Assembly (NCBI GenBank): GCA_934097015.1
Contig: CAKONF010000004.1
Coordinates: 1-48,694 of the forward strand
DNA length: 48,694 nucleotides
Reading direction: 5' to 3'
Source of the DNA: an uncultured Bacilli bacterium
Lineage (GTDB): Bacteria > Bacillota_I > Bacilli_A > RF39 > UBA660
In this document: piece after piece, positions 1 to 6,842 of the stretch
Layout of the letters: every line of letters starts with the position of its first letter
Numbering within the stretch: the first letter of the stretch is position 1
Made by a program: the position numbers and the translations under genes
The notes under the pieces: generated by a model
What the model was told of the DNA's origin: nothing
The model's input: the letters and a program-made list of their open reading frames with translations, nothing else
The model's database searches: none

Positions 1-1494
1 ACGTTAATAAGTGCAACAAATGTAGAACCAGGTGTTAGTTTTACAAAAATGTTTAGTGCAACAAATAATGGTAATAAGAAAATAGATGAATATGGAGTTG
101 CACTAGAGAATGTAATAAATACATTAGAAAGAACAGAGGATTTAGTATATACAATATCATGTACTCAATATTTAAAACAAGGATATAGTATTACAAAAGA
201 TGGAAATAATTACATAGTAAATGGAACAACGAGTGGAACATGTAATGGAGTAAGTGAAGAACAAATATTTCCAACAATGGGTAAAATACTAGTGACGAAT
301 TCTATAGAAGATGATAAAGTACAAGTATATACATTAGTCGTAACGTATAAAGATACAGGAACAGATCAAAGCATTGATATGAATAAACAATTTAGTGCAA
401 AAGTAAACTTAGTAAATCCAAGTACATTCGGAGTGCTAGGAAGTGGAACACTTGCAAGCATGATAATAGAAAATGGTGCTGATGTAAAAATAAGTGACAC
501 TGAAACAAAAAATACAAAAATTATCAAAACTACAGTTAATGTAAATGATGCTGCGACTGGATCATCATGGAGTGATGAAATAAATGATTTTACAAATGAT
601 GGGCTGTTTAGAACAATAGATGATTATGGGTCTGCATATTATTTTAGAGGACCTGTCACTAACAATTATATTGATTTCGCAGGAATGTGTTGGAGAATAG
701 TTCGTGTTTCTGGCGATGAAAGTATAAAACTTATACTTGAAGATCAATATGAGGTATGTTCTAATAATATGGCTGGAAATTGGGATATATCAATAGATGG
801 GCGTGGTTTATTTGGATATACAAAATATGATGAAAATACATTAACCGCTTCTGATGGAACTAAGAATGCGAAAAAAATTTATGTAGCAGATTATTTAACT
901 GGCAAAACAAATAGTGATAAATCAATGGCAACAGCATTTAAAAAATTCCAAACTGGACCTTTATTAAATTATTTATCTTATTTGAAAGTAGGAGATTGGT
1001 GTTTAAACGATAAAGCATATGCAACAGAAACTAATGATACAACACCTCTAACCAGTCAAGAAATATCAGATAAACAAATTAAAGGAATAACATATTATTA
1101 TGATTCACACGTTCGTTTAAAAGGTAAAAAAATAAAAGAACCTAAAATAAAATGTAATGGAACCATAATGACAAAATTTGATGAAAATAATTCTACAAAT
1201 ATGTATGTGGGAGCGTTAACAGCAGATGAAGTAGTATATTCTGGTAAATATTTAACCAACAATTATCAGATAAATAATTATTTATATTTTTGGACTTTAT
1301 CCCCTGACTATTACAATGGAAAAGAAAATTACGATTACATATATTTAGTAACACATAATTCAGTTATATATAGTAATGATGTGTGGGGACGCAGTCGCTC
1401 ACTTCGTCCATCCATAAATCTAAAATCAGGAATCAAAATAACAAGTGGAAATGGAACAAGTTCGAATCCTTATACAGTTAAACTTCCTAATTGA
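1..1494 (+). CDS. Modular SipW/TasA-type surface protein, 5' end outside window
   Basis: The frame is open from base 1, so the ATG at 49 is internal and the true start lies upstream of the window. The first residues (ATNVEPGVSFTKMFSATN) match the middle of the TasA/camelysin-like beta domain seen complete in the genes at 27441 and 29313. The distal part has the family block YYFRGPVTNNYIDFAGMCWR near 650 and ends with the family tail RPSINLKSGIKITSGNGTSS. Most of the distal half (about 900-1250) is closely similar to the protein at 13601, including GDWCLNDKAYATET. The fold of the distal part may be C-type-lectin/DUF6273-like, which is inference from the terminal RPxINL pattern. Expected location is the cell surface after SipW-type cleavage. 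It is followed by a hairpin terminator and then by leader element A. Confidence 0.8.
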   Translation, partial: TLISATNVEPGVSFTKMFSATNNGNKKIDEYGVALENVINTLERTEDLVYTISCTQYLKQGYSITKDGNNYIVNGTTSGTCNGVSEEQIFPTMGKILVTNSIEDDKVQVYTLVVTYKDTGTDQSIDMNKQFSAKVNLVNPSTFGVLGSGTLASMIIENGADVKISDTETKNTKIIKTTVNVNDAATGSSWSDEINDFTNDGLFRTIDDYGSAYYFRGPVTNNYIDFAGMCWRIVRVSGDESIKLILEDQYEVCSNNMAGNWDISIDGRGLFGYTKYDENTLTASDGTKNAKKIYVADYLTGKTNSDKSMATAFKKFQTGPLLNYLSYLKVGDWCLNDKAYATETNDTTPLTSQEISDKQIKGITYYYDSHVRLKGKKIKEPKIKCNGTIMTKFDENNSTNMYVGALTADEVVYSGKYLTNNYQINNYLYFWTLSPDYYNGKENYDYIYLVTHNSVIYSNDVWGRSRSLRPSINLKSGIKITSGNGTSSNPYTVKLPN

Positions 1495-1506
1495 TAACGA
1501 ATTTCA

Positions 1507-1535
1507 AAAAGGTATTGAATAAAATATCTTTTTTT
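1507..1535 (+). terminator. Rho-independent terminator of the first surface gene
   Basis: An 8-bp stem (AAGGTATT with AATATCTT, one G-U pair) is followed by a run of T. It overlaps the -35/spacer region of the promoter of leader element A, so the end of one surface gene and the start of the next are packed together. Confidence 0.65.
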
Positions 1536-1803
1536 GATATAGTTTTATTAAGGTAGAAATACCAGTAAATAAATTTTCTATTCATAAAAAAAGATGTTAA
1601 TTAAAGACTTTATACTTCTCTCCCGACCTCGAATTTTTGTTCGAGGGGGTATAAATAAGAAGTAAAATAAAGTCTTTTTTGTATGAAAATATGACAAATT
1701 ATTTTATAATTCTAAGATATAATTAGTACTATAGGCCCATAGTAAATTATATTAAAAAAATTATATAATATATTTGTTAGATATGAAAGGTAAAGTGAAG
1801 CAT
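1515..1803 (+). promoter_or_regulatory. Leader element A: promoter plus structured 5' leader, short G-run form
   Basis: This fills the 309-base gap before the broken surface gene. Promoter: TTGAAT (1515-1520), 17-bp spacer, TATAGT (1538-1543). The leader has a GGTA-GAAA-TACC GNRA-type hairpin (1552-1563). A long stem then pairs AAAGACTTTA (about 1604-1613) with TAAAGTCTTT, with ACTTCT/AGAAGT inside. The inner hairpin is CCTCGAA/TTCGAGG with a G-run of only 5 (1645-1649). Leader bases 1576-1586 are perfectly complementary over 11 bases to 1803-1813, which contain the ATG of the downstream gene. Bases 1724-1740 (tagtactataggcccat) recur exactly in element C. The role is inferred to be attenuation or control of translation. 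No known riboswitch class was recognised. Confidence 0.6.
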
Positions 1804-2249
1804 ATGAATAGAACTAAAAAAATATATTTCTTATTTAGCTTTGTAATGATAATTGCATGTTATACACTAAATAAAAGTTATAGTCTATTTATAGATAGCA
1901 AAGAACAAAATGTAGTAGATTCTAAAGTACCTAATTTAGTTAGTGAATTATCTGTTAATAATATAATTTTAAATAGTAAAGAAGAATACTTAATAAAAGA
2001 AACAATAACTAATACTAGCTAAGTACCAATAAATTATGCATTAAATAGTACAGGAAGTAATTATACTATTAAAATAACAACAGAAGTTATGCAAGTTCAT
2101 TTTTCATAAATTACTCTGGATATGTCAACGCTGACAGCTTACATACAAATGTAATTTCATTCCTTCCAACAATAACTCTCTTATCAAGCACACAAACAAC
2201 AAATGGTGATGGAACAAAAACAAATCCATATATAATTAATACTAATTAA
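1804..2249 (+). pseudogene. Broken SipW/TasA-type surface protein remnant
   Basis: The N-terminus has a basic start, a hydrophobic segment and SYSLFIDSKEQN, a degenerate form of the TYAYFLT junction of the intact paralogs. A TAA at 2020-2022 interrupts the frame. The same frame continues with VPINYALNSTGSNYTIKI and stops again near 2107. The C-terminal end is readable in another frame from about 2109 to 2249 and finishes with the family signature NGDGTKTNPYIINTN. This indicates at least one nonsense change and a large internal deletion or frameshift, leaving only the two conserved ends. The start at 1804 is preferred over 1774 because it sits at the expected distance from AAAGGTAAAGTGAA and matches the paralogs. 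The leader upstream (element A) appears intact. Confidence 0.75.
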
Positions 2250-2359
2250 AAATATAACCTTTTTCAATTAACTATATCTAATAAAAGATTACTAGCTAAT
2301 TGATAAAGTTTTTATTTATATTAAAATATATAAAATATCTATACATTTATATTTATATA

Positions 2360-2368
2360 TGCTATACT
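2360..2368 (+). promoter_or_regulatory. Extended -10 promoter
   Basis: TGCTATACT is a TGn extended -10 located about 28 bases before the start of the small membrane protein. The -35 region is poor, as is usual for extended -10 promoters. Confidence 0.45.
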
Positions 2369-2395
2369 AATTTTAGAATAAAAGGAGGGTTTAAT

Positions 2396-2494
2396 ATGAA
2401 TGATAGTGATGACAACAAAATTTATTATGGATTAATAATAAGATTGATAATAATAGCAATATTATTATATTGTATTAAAAAATTAAAAGTTTAA
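2396..2494 (+). CDS. Small single-pass membrane protein, 32 aa
   Basis: I chose ATG at 2396 because AAAGGAGGG lies 7 bases upstream, the strongest SD in this stretch. The longer frame from 2300 would have no SD and an odd Tyr/Ile-rich extension. The peptide has an acidic head (MNDSDDNKIYYG), one hydrophobic helix (residues 10-26) and a basic tail (CIKKLKV), so it probably inserts with the tail in the cytoplasm. It is preceded by its own extended -10 promoter and lies between the surface-gene remnant and rbfA. No family was recognised; function unknown. Confidence 0.6.
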   Translation: MNDSDDNKIYYGLIIRLIIIAILLYCIKKLKV

Positions 2495-2501
2495 AATTAA
2501 T

Positions 2502-2530
2502 TTGATAGACTTATTTAAATTTGATAAAAT
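2502..2530 (+). promoter_or_regulatory. Sigma-A-type promoter for rbfA-nrnA-truB
   Basis: TTGATA (2502-2507), a 17-bp spacer and TAAAAT (2525-2530). It lies 23 bases before the rbfA start and is the only good match upstream of this operon. Confidence 0.6.
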
Positions 2531-2552
2531 ATAGTTAGAAATGAGTGATAAT

Positions 2553-2903
2553 ATGAATCAAATTAAATTAAAAAGAATAGGAAGTCAAATTGTTAAAGAA
2601 GTTAGTGAAATATTAAATAATGAAGCTAGAGATAAATTAATGCATACAATAACTATTACTGGTTGTGATGTATCAAGTGATTTAAGCTATGCAAAAATAT
2701 ATTTTACATGTATCTTAGATATTGATAAAAAACAAATCGAAAAAGAAATGGAAGAAGCAAGTGGATATATAAGACATGAACTTGCTAATCGTATTGATAT
2801 AAGACATACACCAAAATTAGTATTCAAATTTGATGAATCAATAGAATACGGAAATCACATTGATAAAATTATTAATGAAATTCATGGTGAAGACAATGAA
2901 TGA
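2553..2903 (+). CDS. rbfA: Ribosome-binding factor A
   Basis: A small KH-like protein that binds the 30S subunit and helps 16S rRNA 5'-end processing and late subunit assembly, especially in the cold. The 116-residue sequence matches the family in length and layout, with the typical core SDLSYAKIYFT and the later segment RHELANRIDIRHTPKLVFKF. I prefer the start at 2553 over 2541 because AGTGATAAT ATG gives the GTGAT-type SD used throughout this window. It is the first gene of rbfA-nrnA-truB, a classic Firmicutes order, and its stop overlaps the nrnA start. Confidence 0.93.
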   Translation: MNQIKLKRIGSQIVKEVSEILNNEARDKLMHTITITGCDVSSDLSYAKIYFTCILDIDKKQIEKEMEEASGYIRHELANRIDIRHTPKLVFKFDESIEYGNHIDKIINEIHGEDNE

Positions 2904-3852
2904 TATATTAGATGTTATAAAAAATAAAGATGATTTTGTCATAACAGCGCATCATCATCCAGATGGAGATGCAATTGGAAGTAGTTTGGGCCTTTATTTA
3001 GCACTAAAAAAAATTGGCAAAAAAGTAGATATAGTTATCGAAGGAGCTCCAAAAACATTTAATTATCTTGAAGGATTTAATGAAATAAAAGAATATAGTG
3101 ATAAAAAGTATAATGTAGGAATAATAGTTGATAATGCAGAAATAAATAGAATAAATAAAAAAGATTTACTTGACAAAGTAAAACAAAAGGTTGTTATAGA
3201 TCATCATATAAGTAATACACTTTATGGAGATATAAATTATATTGAAACTTTATCAAGTTGTTCTATGATTATATACAAACTAATTAAAAAATTAAATATA
3301 GAAATTGATACTAATATAGCAACAGCAATATATACAGGTATTTTAACAGATACAGGATGTTATAAAAATAAAAATGTAAATAGTGATACATTTATCGTAT
3401 CAAGTGAACTATCTAAAATAATAGATATAACTAAAGTAATTAAATTAGCAACATCAACAATTACTAAATCAGAATTTTCTCTAAGAAAAATTGGTATAGA
3501 AAATCTAGAGTTTTATAAAAATGATAGAATAGCTTTAACATATATAACAATAAATGATGTTATAAAATGTAATGGAACAAAAGAAGAATGTAGTAGTTTA
3601 GTAAATATTGCGAGAGAAATAAATACAGTTGAAGTATCTGTTCTTATAAGATATTTTGATGATGAAATTAGAGTATCATTAAGAAGTAATAATATAGATG
3701 TAAATAAAGTTGCAGAAAAATTTGGTTGTGGAGGCCATAAATATGCATCAGGAATATCATTCAATCCTGAAGAAAAACAAGAAATAATAAAAGAAAAAAT
3801 AATTAAAGAATTAGAGAGTGCTATTGATGAATGGGATAATAATAGTAAATAA
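2896..3852 (+). CDS. nrnA: DHH-family oligoribonuclease/pAp phosphatase
   Basis: NrnA degrades short oligoribonucleotides and dephosphorylates pAp in the cytoplasm. The 318-residue protein carries the family metal motifs: HHHPDGDAIGS at 19-29, a VDNAE segment near 84, VIDHH near 107, and a TDTGCY segment. It ends with the DHHA1 glycine motif GCGGHKYASG. The ATG at 2896 overlaps the rbfA stop by 8 bases and lines up with family N-termini, so the upstream in-frame start at 2860 is unlikely. The gene overlaps truB, suggesting translational coupling through the operon. Confidence 0.93.
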   Translation: MNDILDVIKNKDDFVITAHHHPDGDAIGSSLGLYLALKKIGKKVDIVIEGAPKTFNYLEGFNEIKEYSDKKYNVGIIVDNAEINRINKKDLLDKVKQKVVIDHHISNTLYGDINYIETLSSCSMIIYKLIKKLNIEIDTNIATAIYTGILTDTGCYKNKNVNSDTFIVSSELSKIIDITKVIKLATSTITKSEFSLRKIGIENLEFYKNDRIALTYITINDVIKCNGTKEECSSLVNIAREINTVEVSVLIRYFDDEIRVSLRSNNIDVNKVAEKFGCGGHKYASGISFNPEEKQEIIKEKIIKELESAIDEWDNNSK

Positions 3853-4666
3853 AGAAAAAGAATATACTTCAAGAGATGTTGTAAATGTAATTTCTAAACT
3901 GTTAGGTACAAAAAAAGTAGGACATACAGGTACTCTAGATCCAATAGCAACTGGAGTACTCGTTGTTTGTATTGGAAAATGTACTAAGCTATGTGATTAT
4001 TTTACAAATAATGATAAAGAATACATTGCAGAATTTAAACTAGGATATGAAACAGATACACTTGATTATACAGGCAATATTATAAAAGAAAGTACAAAAA
4101 AAGTTGATAAACAACAAATAATAGACGTAATAAATAGTTTTCAAGGCGAATATCATCAACAAGTTCCAATTTATAGTGCAGTTAAAATTAACGGAAAAAA
4201 ATTATATGAATATGCAAGAAACAATATAAAAGTAGATCTACCAACAAGATTAGTGAATATAAAAAATATAGAAATATTAGAAATTAATAATATCATAAAA
4301 ATAAAATGCTTAGTTAGCAAAGGTACTTATATAAGAAGTTTAATTAGAGATATTGGAGAAAAATTAGGTACATATGCAACTATGACAGAACTAACAAGAA
4401 CTAAACAAGGAAAATTTAAAATAGAAGATAGTTTTACTTTAGATGAAATAAAAAATAATAAATATAAATTACATTCTCTAGATGAAATATTTAATAAATA
4501 TCCAAAAATAGAATTAAATGAAGATGAATATAAAAAGATAAAAAATGGTATTATTATAAACAATGAATATAATAGCGATTATGTATTATTTTATTATAAA
4601 AATAAATTAATTAGTATATATAAAGAATATGAAAAAAGTAAGTTGAAACCATTCATTATGATTTAG
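3827..4666 (+). CDS. truB: tRNA pseudouridine-55 synthase
   Basis: TruB isomerises U55 in the T-loop of tRNAs. The N-terminus MNGIIIVNKEKEYTSRDVVN and the block HTGTLDPIATGVL place the catalytic aspartate at residue 38. The second conserved block is SAVKINGKKLYEYAR, and the RNA-contact segment KGTYIRSLIRDIGEKLG follows. At 279 residues it is of normal length. The ATG at 3827 is preferred over an in-frame GTG at 3818 because it gives the standard N-terminus. It overlaps nrnA by 26 bases, and its 3' end overlaps the convergent membrane gene by 11 bases. Confidence 0.93.
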   Translation: MNGIIIVNKEKEYTSRDVVNVISKLLGTKKVGHTGTLDPIATGVLVVCIGKCTKLCDYFTNNDKEYIAEFKLGYETDTLDYTGNIIKESTKKVDKQQIIDVINSFQGEYHQQVPIYSAVKINGKKLYEYARNNIKVDLPTRLVNIKNIEILEINNIIKIKCLVSKGTYIRSLIRDIGEKLGTYATMTELTRTKQGKFKIEDSFTLDEIKNNKYKLHSLDEIFNKYPKIELNEDEYKKIKNGIIINNEYNSDYVLFYYKNKLISIYKEYEKSKLKPFIMI

Positions 4667-4680
4667 AACTTACTTTTTTT
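4632..4680. terminator. Bidirectional terminator between truB and the convergent transporter gene
   Basis: AAAAAAGTAAGTT (4632-4644) pairs with AACTTACTTTTTT (4667-4679). There are A and T runs on the two sides and a 22-base loop, so it can terminate transcripts from both directions. It lies in the overlap of the two coding ends. Confidence 0.6.
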
Positions 4681-5318
4681 ATTGAATAAAACAAAGAAAC
4701 TAATATAGTACTAAATATAACAATAACAAAATTACTAGTTAAATGTAATATCATTTGTTCAAAATCAATATTGCCAAAAGTATCATTTATTGTAGTATAA
4801 CATATAGTATCTAAAGTTAATGGTATAAACATAGATAAACTAAATGCAATAAATTTCTTTGTATAAGGTTCCATAGCTTCATATAAAATTAATATAATAG
4901 TATGACTAAAATAAAATAATAATGAAGTAGTAATAACATTTAGCAAATTAGGATAATAAAATAATTTCTTACCTATATGTAATGTATTTGGAGTGTATAA
5001 CTTTCTTAAAGCAGAATCTATATTTTTAGTATAATAATTAGCAGGTATATTATTTAATATAGTTAAAATTAATATTAGAATTAAAAATATACAAGTAGTT
5101 TTAATAATAGTTTTATGAGTTTCTTTAAAACCTATTTTATTATATAAAAGTATAATAAATAAAAATGTAATTGGATAAACAATATTAGAAATACTAGTTT
5201 CTAATACATTATTTGGTTCAATAAATATATATTTTAATCTAACAATTTCACATATAATTACAAAAGTTATTAATAAATATGTGATAAATGTACTATTTTT
5301 CAATCCCTTTTTATTCAT
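4656..5318 (-). CDS. Multi-pass membrane protein, possible VUT/queuosine-precursor transporter
   Basis: The 220-residue protein is predicted to have about six membrane segments. Two segments resemble the VUT (YhhQ/QueT-like) family. SNIVYPITFLFIILLYNKIG recalls the family pattern FPITFLxxDxxxExYG, and IPLTLDTICYTTINDTFGNI recalls the block with an Asp in a helix followed by a short Gly loop. The usual acidic residues of the first block are missing, so transport of a queuine precursor is uncertain. The start is supported by AGGTGATAGT ATG on the minus strand. The gene is convergent to truB. Confidence 0.5.
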   Translation of the reverse strand: MNKKGLKNSTFITYLLITFVIICEIVRLKYIFIEPNNVLETSISNIVYPITFLFIILLYNKIGFKETHKTIIKTTCIFLILILILTILNNIPANYYTKNIDSALRKLYTPNTLHIGKKLFYYPNLLNVITTSLLFYFSHTIILILYEAMEPYTKKFIAFSLSMFIPLTLDTICYTTINDTFGNIDFEQMILHLTSNFVIVIFSTILVSLFYSIKKVSSKS

Positions 5319-5411
5319 ACTATCACCTATAATAAAATATTATCATAAATAAATAATTTAGTCTAGTAAATTAAGTTATTATTTGTTATTATATTTTCTG
5401 GAAGTGATAGT

Positions 5412-6596
5412 ATGAATAAAATTATTATTATTAAATATGGAGAATTATCAACAAAAAAAGATAATATTAATTATTTTTTATCTTGTTTAAAAGATAATAT
5501 AAAAAATAGTATAGGTGATGAAGCAACAATAACATTTGATAGAGGAAGAATGTTTATTAAAACAAACGAAGATAATTATGAAAAAATATTACATAAATTA
5601 AAATATGTATTTGGTATACATGAAATTAATTTGGGATATAAAATTGAAAGTAATGACATAACTGATATAGAAAAAGCATTAAAAGATTTAATTAAAAATA
5701 AAGAATTTAATACTTTTAAGGTAGAAACTAAAAGAAGTTATAAAAATTATAAAATGAATAGTATGGAAGTATCTAAATATTTAGGTGGAGTGGTTCTTAA
5801 ATTACTAAAAAACGTTAAAGTTGATGTGCACAATCCTGAATGTTTAATAAATATCGAAATAAGAAGTGATAGTGCTTACATATATTTTGATAAAATAAAT
5901 GGTATTGGTGGATATCCTGTTGGCTCACTAGGAAAAGGTATTCTTATGCTCAGTGGAGGAATAGATAGTCCTGTAGCAGGTTATTTAGCTCTAAAAAGGG
6001 GAGTAAGAATTGAGGGAGTTTATTTTGAAAGTCCCCCACATACAAGTGAAGCTGCAAAAAACAAAGTTAAAGAATTAGCAAAAACTTTAACAAATTATAG
6101 TGGATACATAAAATTACACATAGTAAACTTTACAGATATACAAGAAGAAATTTATAAAAAAATACCACACGAATATTTAATAACAATAATGAGACGAATG
6201 ATGTATAGAATAACAGAAAGATTGGCAAAAAAGAATAACGCAAAAGTAATAATAAATGGAGAATCAATAGGACAAGTTGCAAGTCAAACATTAACTAGTA
6301 TGAATGTTATAAATAATGTTGTATCTATTCCTGTAATAAGACCAGTTGCATGTTTAGATAAGTTAGAAATTATTGATATATCAAAAAAAATAAATACTTA
6401 TGAAACTAGCATACTTCCATATGAAGACTGTTGTACTATATTTGTTCCAGAACATCCAGTAATAAATCCAACACTTGAAAAATGTGAAGAATATGAGAAA
6501 TTAATTGATATAGATAAATTATTAAATGAAACTATGAAAAGTATAGAAACAATAAAAATATTTAATGAAGAAAAAGAATTTAAAGATGTATTATAA
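5412..6596 (+). CDS. thiI: tRNA 4-thiouridine synthase ThiI
   Basis: ThiI activates U8 of tRNA by adenylation and accepts sulfur from an IscS-like desulfurase. It also serves thiamine biosynthesis in some bacteria. An N-terminal ferredoxin-like/THUMP region covers roughly 1-165, followed by the PP-loop SGGIDS at 181-186 in LSGGIDSPVAGYLALKRG. The region with GESIGQVASQTL and a conserved Cys near 345 follow as in the family. The 394-residue length is that of the form without the C-terminal rhodanese domain. The start is supported by GGAAGTGATAGT ATG. Confidence 0.93.
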   Translation: MNKIIIIKYGELSTKKDNINYFLSCLKDNIKNSIGDEATITFDRGRMFIKTNEDNYEKILHKLKYVFGIHEINLGYKIESNDITDIEKALKDLIKNKEFNTFKVETKRSYKNYKMNSMEVSKYLGGVVLKLLKNVKVDVHNPECLINIEIRSDSAYIYFDKINGIGGYPVGSLGKGILMLSGGIDSPVAGYLALKRGVRIEGVYFESPPHTSEAAKNKVKELAKTLTNYSGYIKLHIVNFTDIQEEIYKKIPHEYLITIMRRMMYRITERLAKKNNAKVIINGESIGQVASQTLTSMNVINNVVSIPVIRPVACLDKLEIIDISKKINTYETSILPYEDCCTIFVPEHPVINPTLEKCEEYEKLIDIDKLLNETMKSIETIKIFNEEKEFKDVL

Positions 6597-6631
6597 ACAA
6601 TAAATTTACCATAATAATAATGGTGATAATT

Positions 6632-6784
6632 TTGAAAAACAGAAAAATAAAAACTGAATTTAATTCGTTATATCCAACAAAAAATACAAATATTTACAAC
6701 CTATATGATAATTATAATTTAAAACAAAAAAAAGTAAATAAAGATGGATTTAATGAAATTACAAAAAATAAACATTTCAAATAG
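6632..6784 (+). CDS. Small basic protein of 50 aa, TTG start
   Basis: A TTG preceded by GGTGATAAT, the SD form used by many genes here, opens a 50-codon frame rich in Lys, Asn and Tyr (MKNRKIKTEFNSLYPTKNTN). It ends directly at a Rho-independent terminator, which argues that the region is transcribed with thiI. No homology was recognised and there is no hydrophobic segment, so a small cytoplasmic protein is most likely. The non-ATG start and low complexity keep confidence moderate. Confidence 0.45.
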   Translation: MKNRKIKTEFNSLYPTKNTNIYNLYDNYNLKQKKVNKDGFNEITKNKHFK

Positions 6785-6807
6785 TATTGTAAAGCAATAC
6801 TTTTTTT
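6783..6807 (+). terminator. Rho-independent terminator after thiI and the small gene
   Basis: AGTATTG and CAATACT form a 7-bp stem with a 5-base loop (TAAAG), followed by TTTTTT. Confidence 0.8.
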
Positions 6808-6842
6808 GATATTATTAAATATAGATTAGGATATGTGATAAT

